Shown here piece by piece: positions 34,704 to 43,446 of a DNA stretch of 58,834 bases. Made by a program: the position numbers and the translations under genes. The stretch is taken from positions 1 through 58,834 of the forward strand of contig CAAFXE010000117.1 of NCBI GenBank assembly GCA_900766915.1, written 5' to 3'. The notes below the pieces were generated by a model. That model saw only the letters and a list, made by a program, of their open reading frames with translations. It had not been told where the DNA came from and made no database searches. The first letter of the stretch is position 1; every line of letters starts with the position of its first letter. The stretch is from Lachnospiraceae bacterium. GTDB lineage: Bacteria > Bacillota > Clostridia > Lachnospirales > Lachnospiraceae.

Positions 34704-36122
34704 TTATACTTTCGGGAGAGAAAAGATAAATTCTGTTCCAACCCCTTCGGTACTGATGACATTAATGTGTTCCCCATGGGTCTGAATGATTTCTTTGACA
34801 ATGGCAAGACCAAGTCCGGTCCCCCGTTTGTCCTTTCCTCTGGAACTGTCATATTTGTAGAAGCGTTCCCAGATTTTTTTCTGACTGTCTTTTGGAATTC
34901 CTGTGCCGTGATCCTTGACGGAAACAAAGACCTTCTCATGTTTTACAGTGGTTTCTACCTCGATGGTAGAATTGTCGTTGCTGAACTTGATGGCATTATC
35001 TAGAAGATTATAAAGCACCTGCTGAATCTTTCCCATATCAGCCTTTACGGGCTGGTGTGCGGCTTCAAAAAGAAGCTCAATGGAAATTTTTCGTTCCCTG
35101 CATTGTCCTTCAAAGGAAGCAGCTGTGTTTTTGATGATGGCGTTGATATCAAAGGTTGTGATATCCAGCATTCCCCGTTTGGAACCGAAGGAGTTTAGGG
35201 TCAGCAGCTCTTCCGTCAGTTTCTTCAAACGATCGGTCTCAAAAAGGACAATCTGAAAATATTTTTCCTGCAGCTCCACAGGAATGGTTCCATCCATCAT
35301 AGCTTCCACATAGCCTTTGATCGAGGTGAGAGGAGAACGAAAATCGTGGGAAATATTTGCTACGAATTTCCGCTCATATTCCTCCATTTCATTTAACTCG
35401 TGGGCCATGTAGTTCATGGAGTTTGCAAGCTTGCCAAACTCATCTTCGCTATGCAGATCGATTTTGTAGGTCAGGTTACCGGCAGCATATTCCGAAGAAG
35501 CCTTTGTGATCTTTTTCATAGGGTAGTAGATATAGGATACAATGACTACCAGTGCGAAAAAGCAAAGAAGCCACAGAGCTGCCAGTGTCACATACATAAT
35601 GTTCAGAACCTGCTCTTTTTGTGCAACCAGCAGGGACATTTTCGTATGTATGACGATATAGCCACGTACCCGGTAATTATAATTGACAGGAGACAGGACG
35701 CTTAAATGGTCTTCCTCCAGTTCTCCAAAAAAGTCACCGATCGTGTAATACGAAGATCCAAAAGTTCCCGGATCGAAATCTTCCACAAGGCGGGAATTTT
35801 TTAATATGCCGGAAGAATCGTAATCAGACTCTATAATCACATTTCCATCAAGATCCATCATCCAGATATCAGCATTCAGACATCCGGAAATTGCCGACAG
35901 ATAGGAGGAAACAGTTTCCAGGGAAGCAGCGCTTTGGTTGCGATAATAGGTTTCTGCATAATTGGTTGACAAAGATACTGCCTCCCGATACAGATTATCG
36001 GCAGCTTTCGAAGTAATGTGCTTCAAAAGCATCTCTGAAGTACCAAAGGCTACAAGAAGAAAGCTTAAAACTGCTGTGACTAAATAGACCAGAATGAATT
36101 TAACATAAATGGAAAGCTTCAT
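34704..36122 (-). CDS. Sensor histidine kinase with HAMP domain
   Basis: A 472-residue kinase with two membrane segments (about 8-28 and 175-199) around an outer sensor region, HAMP (about 200-250), H box VANISHDFRSPLTS (His259), N box LYNLLDNAIKFS, DHGTGIP and G box GTGLGLAIVKEI. The layout resembles PhoR/WalK-type kinases. It follows its regulator after six bases. The phosphate or cell-wall signals of such systems are only possibilities. Confidence 0.93.
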   Translation of the reverse strand: MKLSIYVKFILVYLVTAVLSFLLVAFGTSEMLLKHITSKAADNLYREAVSLSTNYAETYYRNQSAASLETVSSYLSAISGCLNADIWMMDLDGNVIIESDYDSSGILKNSRLVEDFDPGTFGSSYYTIGDFFGELEEDHLSVLSPVNYNYRVRGYIVIHTKMSLLVAQKEQVLNIMYVTLAALWLLCFFALVVIVSYIYYPMKKITKASSEYAAGNLTYKIDLHSEDEFGKLANSMNYMAHELNEMEEYERKFVANISHDFRSPLTSIKGYVEAMMDGTIPVELQEKYFQIVLFETDRLKKLTEELLTLNSFGSKRGMLDITTFDINAIIKNTAASFEGQCRERKISIELLFEAAHQPVKADMGKIQQVLYNLLDNAIKFSNDNSTIEVETTVKHEKVFVSVKDHGTGIPKDSQKKIWERFYKYDSSRGKDKRGTGLGLAIVKEIIQTHGEHINVISTEGVGTEFIFSLPKV

Positions 36123-36128
36123 AATTCA

Positions 36129-36836
36129 TTATCTCGTTTCAAATTTATAACCGATTCCCCATACGGTGGATAAAGACCAGCGTGGATGATCTTTGATCTT
36201 TTCACGAAGACGTTTGATGTGTACGTCTACAGTACGGGTATCTCCGATGTATTCGTAACCCCAGATGTGGTCTAAAAGCTGTTCTCTTGTAAATACCTGG
36301 TTAGGTGAGGAAGCTAAGAAGTATAAAAGCTCCAGCTCCTTAGGCGGCATTTCCACGGTTCGTCCCTGATAAAGTACGGAATAGTTGGACTGATTGATCA
36401 CAAGATCAGGATATTCTACCACTTTGATCCTGGTATCGGTCTGTTTTACAGGTTCTGCAACTGCCTGCTGGGTACGGCGAAGATTTGCCTTTACCCTGGC
36501 AACCAGTTCCTTGGTATCAAAAGGTTTTACAATATAGTCATCGGCACCAAGCTCCAGACCTAAAACCTTATCAAAGACTTCGCCCTTGGCAGAGAGCATA
36601 ATGATAGGTACCTGAGATTTGGTACGTACCTCCCGACAAACCTGATATCCATCCATTCCCGGAAGCATCAGATCCAGGAGAATGAGATTGGGCTGAAAAA
36701 TGGAAAGCTCTTTCAGGGCAGATTCCCCGTCATGAACCATTTTTGTTTCATAGCATTCTTTTGTAAGATACAGGGAAATCAGCTCTGCAATATTTGTATC
36801 GTCATCGACGATGAGGATTTTCTGTTTTGTAGCCAA
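36129..36836 (-). CDS. OmpR-family response regulator (PhoP/PhoB-like)
   Basis: A 235-residue regulator. Receiver: DDD 11-13, Asp55 in LILLDLMLPG, Lys104 in YIVKPF. Winged helix: EMPPKELELLYFLASSPNQVFTREQLLDHIWGYEYIGDTRTVDVHIKR carried in the C-terminal half. The start is TTG at 36836 with AAGGAGG nine bases before it. It lies 14 bases after mutS2 and six before its kinase, so mutS2, regulator and kinase look like one operon. It is a candidate to bind the four-hexamer box at 12.6 kb, but so is the other regulator in the window. Confidence 0.93.
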   Translation of the reverse strand: MATKQKILIVDDDTNIAELISLYLTKECYETKMVHDGESALKELSIFQPNLILLDLMLPGMDGYQVCREVRTKSQVPIIMLSAKGEVFDKVLGLELGADDYIVKPFDTKELVARVKANLRRTQQAVAEPVKQTDTRIKVVEYPDLVINQSNYSVLYQGRTVEMPPKELELLYFLASSPNQVFTREQLLDHIWGYEYIGDTRTVDVHIKRLREKIKDHPRWSLSTVWGIGYKFETR

Positions 36837-36850
36837 GGCTTCCTACCTCC

Positions 36851-39226
36851 TTATTTAAATTCTGCAATGGTCACTCCGGCATCGCCTTCACCGAATTCCC
36901 CCATGCGATAGGTTTTTACATATTTACATCTTTTTAAATGTCTCTGGACTGCATCCCGCAGTTTTCCCGTACCCTTTCCGTGAACGATACGCACACTTGG
37001 CATATGAGCCAGATAAGCATCGTCGAGATATTTGTCAAGGTGAGCCAATGCCTCATCTACGGTCATACCGATGAGATTGATCTCTGTGGATACAGAAGCA
37101 GATTTGGACATTTTAATTTTACCGGTACCGGTACGGCTCATGGCCGGAGCTGTGATCGTCACTTCGTCAATGAGCTCCAGATCCGAGATATTGACTTTGG
37201 AACGAAGGATTCCCATCTGTACAAACAGATCACCGCGTGAGTCAGGCAGAGAGCTTACCGTGCCTTTTAAGTTCATAGACAGTACCTTGACAGCATCTCC
37301 AAGATGAAGATTTTTCGCAGAAACTTTCTTCTTTGGTTTTGGAGCCTGAGCCTGTACATTTTTGCTGGTCTTCTCCATCTTTTCCCGGAGCTTTGCACGC
37401 TTTTTCTCCATTTCCCGGATGGATGCATCCTGAGTACTGTATTTCTGGAAATCCCGAATGGTCTCGTCCGCAGTCTTTTTGGCATCCGCTAAAATAGCAC
37501 GGGCTTCTTCATTGGCCTTTCGAAGGATCTCATCCCGGCGGTTTTCTATTTTTTCCTGTTTCTTTTCCAAAGCATTTCGAAGAGCTTTGATCTCTTCTTT
37601 GTGTCTGCGAATCTCTTCTTCTTCTGCTTCAATGGTCTTGCGGCTCTGTTCCAGGTCTGATAAAAGATCTTCAAAGCTTTCGTCCTGTGCACTTAAATGC
37701 TCTTTTGCATTTTCAATGATAAATTCCGGAAGCCCCAGCTTACCGGAAATGGCAAAGGCATTACTTTTTCCGGGTACACCGATCAGCAGACGGTAGGTAG
37801 GGCGGAGAGTCTCTACATCAAACTCGCAGCAGGCATTTTGAACACCGGGAGAAGAAAGTGCAAACACCTTTAATTCACTGTAATGAGTCGTTACCATGGT
37901 ACGGATTCCCTGACTGTGTAAATGGGAGAGAATAGCGATGGCAAGGGCAGCTCCCTCGGTGGGGTCAGTACCTGCACCCAGCTCATCCATCAGTACCAGA
38001 GAGTTTGGGGTAGCAGATTTTAAAATGGATACAATATTGGTCATATGGGATGAAAAAGTACTTAAAGACTGTTCAATACTCTGTTCATCCCCGATATCTG
38101 CAAATACATCATCAAACAATGCCAGTTTGGAGCGGTCAAATGCAGGAATGTGAAGTCCTGCCTGTCCCATCAAAGTCAAAAGCCCCACTGTTTTCAAAGA
38201 AACGGTTTTACCACCGGTGTTAGGGCCGGTAACGACCAGAAGGTCAAAATCTCTTCCTAAGGATACGGTGATCGGTACTGCTTTTTTTCTGTCCAGGAGT
38301 GGATGGCGGGCATCCTTGATATAAATATTTCCCTGGGTGTTAAAAAGTGGCTCACTTGCATTCATATCCTTTGCAAGCAGCGCCTTTGCAAAAATAAAAT
38401 CAAGCTTTGCCAATACCTTAAGGTCCTGATCTATGGACTCGGAATAAAGAGCTGCCTGTGCACTTAAAGAAGCCAGGATGACTTCGATCTCTTCCTGTTC
38501 TTTTAACTCCAGCTCCTTTAACTCATTATTGATTTTCACCACAGACATAGGTTCTACGAAAAGTGTAGAGCCGGTGGAGGACTGATCGTGGATCATACCG
38601 GGAACCTGCCCGCGGTACTCTGCCTTTACAGGAAGGCAGTAACGGCCGTTTCGCATGGTGATAACTGCATCCTGAAGATAGCTTCTGGCAGAACCATTTA
38701 AGAGAGAGCTTAAGGTAGCATGTACCTTATCGTTGAGCTGTCTCATCTGACGGCGGATATTTTTTAAACTGCTGCTGGCATCATCTGCGATTTCTTCTTC
38801 GGAAAGAATACAGCGTCTGATCTCCGAAGACAATGGAAAGCAGGGCTCTAAGGCATCAAAGTAATCATCCAGGGAATCCCTCTGGTCATCACCACGTTCC
38901 TCACCTCTGGAATACTGCTTTACCCGGCCGGCTGTCTCTAAAAGCCCGCAGATGCGAAGAAGCTCGGAAGCATTTAAGGAACCGCCGATCTCCAGCCGCT
39001 TTAGGGATGCCCCGATGGCGGCAGTACCGGCAAAGGAAATGCTTCCTTTGGCATAGACTCTGCGAAGGGCATCTGCGGTCTCTCTTTGTGCTGTGCGGAT
39101 TTTCTCAAGATCATGCATGGGCACAAGCTCGCTGCAGCGGGCACGGCCTAAGTCACAGGTGGCTTTGGCTGTCAATAATTCTATGATTTTATGATATTCT
39201 AAAACTTTTAAAGCTTTCTGGTTCAT
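36851..39226 (-). CDS. mutS2: MutS2 family ATPase/endonuclease
   Basis: A 791-residue protein. MutS core with Walker A TGPNTGGKT (333-341) and Walker B LVLMDELGAGTDPTEG, a long coiled coil (about 515-640), a KOW-like linker and a C-terminal Smr domain (LIGMTVDEALAHLDKY ... VRIVHGKGTGKLRDAV). MutS2 acts on recombination intermediates or on collided ribosomes. GGAG precedes the ATG. The gene opens a minus-strand operon. Confidence 0.95.
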   Translation of the reverse strand: MNQKALKVLEYHKIIELLTAKATCDLGRARCSELVPMHDLEKIRTAQRETADALRRVYAKGSISFAGTAAIGASLKRLEIGGSLNASELLRICGLLETAGRVKQYSRGEERGDDQRDSLDDYFDALEPCFPLSSEIRRCILSEEEIADDASSSLKNIRRQMRQLNDKVHATLSSLLNGSARSYLQDAVITMRNGRYCLPVKAEYRGQVPGMIHDQSSTGSTLFVEPMSVVKINNELKELELKEQEEIEVILASLSAQAALYSESIDQDLKVLAKLDFIFAKALLAKDMNASEPLFNTQGNIYIKDARHPLLDRKKAVPITVSLGRDFDLLVVTGPNTGGKTVSLKTVGLLTLMGQAGLHIPAFDRSKLALFDDVFADIGDEQSIEQSLSTFSSHMTNIVSILKSATPNSLVLMDELGAGTDPTEGAALAIAILSHLHSQGIRTMVTTHYSELKVFALSSPGVQNACCEFDVETLRPTYRLLIGVPGKSNAFAISGKLGLPEFIIENAKEHLSAQDESFEDLLSDLEQSRKTIEAEEEEIRRHKEEIKALRNALEKKQEKIENRRDEILRKANEEARAILADAKKTADETIRDFQKYSTQDASIREMEKKRAKLREKMEKTSKNVQAQAPKPKKKVSAKNLHLGDAVKVLSMNLKGTVSSLPDSRGDLFVQMGILRSKVNISDLELIDEVTITAPAMSRTGTGKIKMSKSASVSTEINLIGMTVDEALAHLDKYLDDAYLAHMPSVRIVHGKGTGKLRDAVQRHLKRCKYVKTYRMGEFGEGDAGVTIAEFK

Positions 39227-39258
39227 ATAAACTCCTGTTGGGATGGGTTTGTTGTATT

Positions 39259-39395
39259 ATTTGTTCAGAGCCAGCTACAAAATGTAAAAACATTTTGTAG
39301 CTATGGCGTATCCGCCAAATAAACTTTCAACAACAGTGAGAAAAATGCAAGCATTTTTTCACTGCTCTTGAAAGTTTGCTTGGCTCTGAACAAAT
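39259..39395. repeat. 137-bp multibranched palindromic element
   Basis: Outer arms ATTTGTTCAGAGCCA (39259-39273) and TGGCTCTGAACAAAT (39381-39395) are perfect complements. Inside are CTACAAAATGT / ACATTTTGTAG (39275-39285, 39290-39300), TGGCG / CGCCA (39304-39308, 39313-39317) and AAACTTTCAA / TTGAAAGTTT (39321-39330, 39368-39377). The last encloses CAGTGAGAAAAATGC / GCATTTTTTCACTG (39334-39348, 39351-39364). It lies between the divergent mutS2 and HtrA-like genes and has no reading frame. Confidence 0.85.
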
Positions 39396-39436
39396 ATATT
39401 TTACAAGATTTGAGTAAGAAAAGAAAGTAGAACTTA

Positions 39437-39465
39437 TAGACATGAAAATTAAAATTTAGTATACT
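39437..39465 (+). promoter_or_regulatory. Sigma-A promoter of the HtrA-like gene
   Basis: TAGACA (39437-39442), 17 bp, TATACT (39460-39465), 50 bases before the start codon. Confidence 0.6.
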
Positions 39466-39514
39466 AAAAAATGACTTAGAAGCCATTTAATCCAAAGGTT
39501 CCGGGGGGATTTCC

Positions 39515-40777
39515 ATGAGCGATGAGTTTGACTTTATGAAAGAAAAAATAAAAGATAAGCCGTTTTATAAGAAAAAATGGGTTCAGATTCTGTGTGCTAC
39601 AGTGGCTCTTGCAGTGGTGTTTGGTGCAGTTTCCGGCTATGTGTTTGTAAAGGTTCATGAATTTATGGAAAAAAAGACAGCAAAGGAAGCTATGACCAGC
39701 ATTGAAATTCCAAGAGATTCAGAATCGGATGAAAGTGCGGAGGAAGAGATGCCGGCTTCTGAAGAGACATCTTCGGGATCGGAAAGCATTGTGATCAATC
39801 CTGAGGTTACTCTGGAGGATTACACCATCGTCTATGCAAAGCTTCGGGGGCTTGCAAAGGAAGCAAGACGTTCTTTGGTTACAGTTACTGCGGTAAACAA
39901 TGGTGTGGATTGGTTTAATGAAGCCTATGAAAACAGGGGTCAGTCCTGCGGCATGATTATCGGAGATAACGGACTGGAGCTTTTGATTCTTACCAAATAC
40001 AGTATGGTACAGGTCTGTGACGGCATCAATGTGACTTTCGTGGATGGCACCACTGTTGCAGGAACCTTAAAGAAATATGATGTGACTACAGATTTTGCAG
40101 TGGTCAGCGTCAACTTAAGTGATATTTCCGAAACGACCAAAGCCCGCATGATGAAAGCCAATCTGGGAAATTCCAAAAGGCTGGATGCAGGCATGCCTGT
40201 GATGGCAGTGGGGATGGCAGATGGAACGATTGATTCTCTGTGTGTGGGAATCCTTACATCTGTCCAGAACAGGCAGTCAGTGGTGGACGGAGAATATTCG
40301 ATCCTTATGACAGATATGCACAGGAATGCAGCCTCTGACGGTGTGCTGATCAATCTTGATGGTGAAGTGGTAGGTATTCTTCAGCAGAGATATCAGTCTT
40401 CCAATACGCAGGAAGTGCTCAGTGCTTATGGTATTTCAGATGTAAAAAGTCTTTTGGAACATTTATCCAATAATCAGGATATTGCATACCTTGGTATCAA
40501 GGGGATTTCTGTGACGGTGGAGCAGCAGAAAAACGGTGTGCCTGAAGGCATTTATGTCACGGAAGTCGATATGGATTCTCCGGCTATGAAGGGTGGCATT
40601 CATGCAGGGGATGTGATTCAGGCCATGAACGGGCAGAAGGTCACCGCCATGTCAGAGCTTTCAGATGTACTTTTAAGACTTTCCAATAAACAAAACATTA
40701 CCCTGGAGGGGCAAAGACTTACAAAGGATGGCTACAAAAAAATGAACTATCAGACATCCTTAAGTGTATTAGAATAG
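39515..40777 (+). CDS. HtrA-like trypsin-fold protein with PDZ domain, degenerate active site
   Basis: A 420-residue membrane-anchored protein. One membrane segment (about 22-46), an acidic linker, a trypsin-like domain (about 110-290) and a PDZ domain (about 320-405, with AYLGIKG and MDSPAMKGGIHAGDVI). In active HtrA the catalytic His is in a TNYHVV-type motif; here the place reads TKYSMV, with Ser163 instead. Asp193 (TTDFAVV) is kept, and Ser274 (NAASDGVLIN) stands where GNSGGPLVN is expected, with the glycines lost. It is therefore probably not a protease. GGGGG precedes the ATG. Confidence 0.85.
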   Translation: MSDEFDFMKEKIKDKPFYKKKWVQILCATVALAVVFGAVSGYVFVKVHEFMEKKTAKEAMTSIEIPRDSESDESAEEEMPASEETSSGSESIVINPEVTLEDYTIVYAKLRGLAKEARRSLVTVTAVNNGVDWFNEAYENRGQSCGMIIGDNGLELLILTKYSMVQVCDGINVTFVDGTTVAGTLKKYDVTTDFAVVSVNLSDISETTKARMMKANLGNSKRLDAGMPVMAVGMADGTIDSLCVGILTSVQNRQSVVDGEYSILMTDMHRNAASDGVLINLDGEVVGILQQRYQSSNTQEVLSAYGISDVKSLLEHLSNNQDIAYLGIKGISVTVEQQKNGVPEGIYVTEVDMDSPAMKGGIHAGDVIQAMNGQKVTAMSELSDVLLRLSNKQNITLEGQRLTKDGYKKMNYQTSLSVLE

Positions 40778-40785
40778 GAGCAGTT

Positions 40786-41730
40786 ATGAAATTTATCGAA
40801 ACCTTGCGTGAAGGAGAACGCATCAATGATGTGTATCTTTGCAAATATAAGCAGTCAGCCGTGACAAAGAACGGAAAACCATATGAGAATGTGATCCTGC
40901 AGGACAAAACAGGTACCATTGATGCCAAGATCTGGGAACCGAATTCTATGGGCATTGACGATTTTGAGGCACTGGACTATGTGGCAGTGGTAGGAGATGT
41001 TTCCAGCTTTCAGGGAGCACTTCAGGTCAGTATTAAGAGGGTGCGAAAGGTTCATGAGGGAGAATATGATCCTTCCAATTACCTTCCTGTCAGCGAATAT
41101 GATATTGAGGAAATGTACGAGCAGCTTCTCGGGTTTGTAAAGGCAATCAAAAATCCGTATCTTGCCAGAATCGTAAATCATTTCTTTATAGAAGATACAG
41201 ATTTTGTAAAACGTTTTCAATTCAGCAGCGCTGCCAAGAGTGTTCATCATGGTTTTGTAGGAGGACTTCTGGAGCATACTTTAAGCGTTCTGAAGCTTTG
41301 TCAGTTCTATGTGAAACAGTATCCGATTTTAAATGAGGATCTTTTGTACACGGCAGCTCTTTGCCATGATATCGGAAAGGTTTATGAGCTTTCCGCATTT
41401 CCGGAAAATGATTATACCGACGATGGTCAGCTTCTTGGACACATTGTGATGGGTTGTGAAATGGTTGGAGAACAGATCAGAAAGATTCCTGGATTTCCGC
41501 CAAAGCTTGGCAATGAATTAAAGCATTGTATTCTGGCACATCACGGGGAACTGGAATTTGGCTCACCGAAAAAACCGGCACTGGTGGAAGCAGTTGCTCT
41601 CAATTTTGCAGACAATACCGATGCAAAAATGGAGACCATGAAGGAAATCTTTAAGGCGGCCGGAGAGCAGAATGACTGGCTTGGATATAACCGACTGCTG
41701 GAATCTAATATTCGAAAAACAAGTAAATAG
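40786..41730 (+). CDS. yhaM: YhaM-family 3'-5' exoribonuclease (OB-fold and HD domain)
   Basis: A 314-residue protein, the usual YhaM length. The N-terminal OB-fold (about 10-90, VYLCKYKQSAVTKNGKPYENVILQDKTG carried in two strands) is followed by an HD domain with VHHGFVGGLLEHT (His164) and CHDIGK (194-195 HD) and a later LAHHGE. It trims RNA 3' ends in the cytosol. It begins nine bases after the HtrA-like gene and ends at a terminator. Confidence 0.93.
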   Translation: MKFIETLREGERINDVYLCKYKQSAVTKNGKPYENVILQDKTGTIDAKIWEPNSMGIDDFEALDYVAVVGDVSSFQGALQVSIKRVRKVHEGEYDPSNYLPVSEYDIEEMYEQLLGFVKAIKNPYLARIVNHFFIEDTDFVKRFQFSSAAKSVHHGFVGGLLEHTLSVLKLCQFYVKQYPILNEDLLYTAALCHDIGKVYELSAFPENDYTDDGQLLGHIVMGCEMVGEQIRKIPGFPPKLGNELKHCILAHHGELEFGSPKKPALVEAVALNFADNTDAKMETMKEIFKAAGEQNDWLGYNRLLESNIRKTSK

Positions 41731-41736
41731 ACAAAA

Positions 41737-41788
41737 GAGATGCCGGAGGGATTCCGCAGCAGGGAACATCCGTAAGGCATCTTTTTTA
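41737..41788 (+). terminator. Intrinsic terminator between yhaM and rlmD
   Basis: AGATGCC (41738-41744) / GGCATCT (41776-41782) closing a larger hairpin, then TTTTT. Confidence 0.85.
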
Positions 41789-41808
41789 TATCTGGGAATG
41801 GAAATGAC

Positions 41809-43170
41809 ATGAAAAAGGATGATTTTGTAACTTTAACAATTGAAGACATGGGGGTAGATGGAGAAGGCATCGGCCATGTAGAAGGATGCACCCTGTTTGT
41901 GAAGGATGCCCTGATCGGTGATGTGATTACTGCCAAGGTCATGAAAATGAAAAAGAATTACGGCTATGCACGTCTCATGGAAATTCTGAGCCCTTCTAAG
42001 GATCGAGTAGAGCCTAAGTGCAAATTTCATAAACAGTGTGGCGGATGTCAGATTCAGGCACTTTCCTATGAGAAACAGCTGGAATACAAAAAGAAAAAAG
42101 TTTTAAACAATTTGCAGCGTATTGGTGGTCTTGAAAATCTGCCGGAGTTTGATGTAATCGGTATGGAGGAGCCATACGGCTACCGTAATAAAGCACAGTT
42201 TCCTTTCGGAACTGATAAAAACGGTGAGATTGTCACCGGCTTTTATGCGGGAAGAACCCACATCATTATTCCAAACACCAGATGCTATCTGGGTGTGGAG
42301 GAAAATGAAAAGATTCTGGAACTGATTTTAGCCCATATGGAAAAATATCAGATTCCTGCTTATGATGAGAAGACCGGGAAAGGACTTGTCCGTCATGTGC
42401 TGATTCGAAAAGGCTTTACTACCGGGGAGCTCATGGTGTGTTTCGTACTAAACGGAACCCGGTTGCCGGAGGCAGAGGAGCTTGTGCGGTCCCTTGAAAA
42501 AATTCCGGGAATGACCAGCATTACCATCAATGTCAATACAAAACAGACCAATGTAATCATGGGTACAGAGATGCGGCCACTGTGGGGACAGACTTACATT
42601 ACAGATTACATCGGAAATGTAAAATATCAAATCTCACCATTATCATTCTTTCAGGTGAATCCGGTGCAGACAGGAAAGCTCTATGAGCGAGCCTTAGAAT
42701 ATGCCCAGGTGGAGGACGGTCAGACCGTGTGGGATCTTTACTGCGGCATCGGAACCATTTCTCTTTTCCTTGCACAGAAGGCAAAGAAGGTTTATGGTGT
42801 GGAAATTGTGCCTCAGGCCATCGAGGATGCCAAACGAAACGCTGCACTCAACGGCTTTTCCAATGCTGAATTTTATGTAGGAAAAGCAGAGGATGTGCTT
42901 CCAAAGAAATATCGGGAGGAAGGTGTGAAAGCCGATGTGATCGTGGTGGACCCACCGAGAAAAGGCTGCGATGAGGCACTCCTTCGAACCATTGTACAGA
43001 TGAGACCCGAGCGTGTCGTATATGTCAGCTGCGACAGCGCAACGCTGGCACGGGATTTGAAGTATCTGACGGGGGAAGGATACAGAGTCGTGGAAGGGAC
43101 GGTTGTGGACCAATTTCCGCACACCGTTCACACCGAATGTGTAATAAAGCTCCAGAGGAAGAATACGTAA
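41809..43170 (+). CDS. rlmD: 23S rRNA (uracil-C5)-methyltransferase, RlmD/RlmCD family
   Basis: A 453-residue enzyme. A TRAM domain (1-60), a 4Fe-4S cluster with Cys71, Cys77, Cys80 (CKFHKQCGGC) and a later Cys in NTRCYLG, then a SAM methyltransferase domain: DLYCGIGTISLFLA, DPPRKGCDEALL, and VSCDSATLARDL with the nucleophilic Cys. The C-terminal HTECVIKL holds the general-base Glu. It methylates U in 23S rRNA. The mobile region starts just past this gene, and its last codons are the likely attachment site, so the final few residues may be encoded by the inserted element. Confidence 0.95.
   Translation: MKKDDFVTLTIEDMGVDGEGIGHVEGCTLFVKDALIGDVITAKVMKMKKNYGYARLMEILSPSKDRVEPKCKFHKQCGGCQIQALSYEKQLEYKKKKVLNNLQRIGGLENLPEFDVIGMEEPYGYRNKAQFPFGTDKNGEIVTGFYAGRTHIIIPNTRCYLGVEENEKILELILAHMEKYQIPAYDEKTGKGLVRHVLIRKGFTTGELMVCFVLNGTRLPEAEELVRSLEKIPGMTSITINVNTKQTNVIMGTEMRPLWGQTYITDYIGNVKYQISPLSFFQVNPVQTGKLYERALEYAQVEDGQTVWDLYCGIGTISLFLAQKAKKVYGVEIVPQAIEDAKRNAALNGFSNAEFYVGKAEDVLPKKYREEGVKADVIVVDPPRKGCDEALLRTIVQMRPERVVYVSCDSATLARDLKYLTGEGYRVVEGTVVDQFPHTVHTECVIKLQRKNT
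43129..43142. other. Candidate attachment site at the 3' end of rlmD
   Basis: CACACCGAATGTGT encodes HTECV of RlmD. ICEs of Gram-positive bacteria are known to integrate at this place in rumA/rlmD genes, and mobile-element genes begin at once downstream. The partner repeat at the right end is outside the window, so the site is inferred. Confidence 0.5.
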
Positions 43171-43172
43171 AA

Positions 43173-43316
43173 ATGCTTGATTTTAGGCACTTTTCGAGGC
43201 ATATGCACTTTTTCGAAGGAGAAGAAAATGGCCCGAAAAAACGTATTGAGAACGGTGTGAATGTTTCGGTGGTGATGAAACGGGAGTTGGTAGCTCCAAA
43301 AATCGAACGTTCATAA
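43173..43316 (+). CDS. Short ORF at the left end of the mobile element, 47 residues
   Basis: Starts inside AAAATG just past the rlmD stop and reads MLDFRHFSRHMHFFEGEENG..., ending MKRELVAPKIERS. I recall similar short frames at the left ends of Lachnospiraceae mobile elements, but this is from memory. An alternative is a ten-codon leader (MARKNVLRTV) from ATG at 43229, which has the better GAAGGAGAAG site. Either could be a leader peptide for the parB-like operon. Low certainty that protein is made. Confidence 0.35.
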   Translation: MLDFRHFSRHMHFFEGEENGPKKRIENGVNVSVVMKRELVAPKIERS

Positions 43317-43356
43317 TTACATTCTATTATCAACCAACAAATGAATAAAAAAGTCG

Positions 43357-43423
43357 AAAGATCGCTTATTTTTCAACAGTTTTCAGTTGAAGATGCAGCG
43401 GTCTTTTTTGTTGAAAAAATAAG
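43357..43423 (+). promoter_or_regulatory. Attenuator-like leader before the parB-like gene
   Basis: Terminator form: AAAGATCGC (43357-43365) with GCGGTCTTT (43398-43406), enclosing TTCAAC / GTTGAA, followed by T. Competing form: CTTATTTTTCAAC (43365-43377) with GTTGAAAAAATAAG (43410-43423). The two share bases and cannot form together. Confidence 0.5.
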
Positions 43424-43446
43424 TGACGAAAGGGGATTTTTGAAAA

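Noticed and set aside
43129..43446. tRNA gene as integration site
   Set aside because: No tRNA-like sequence with CCA end or cloverleaf arms was seen; the rlmD 3' end fits better.
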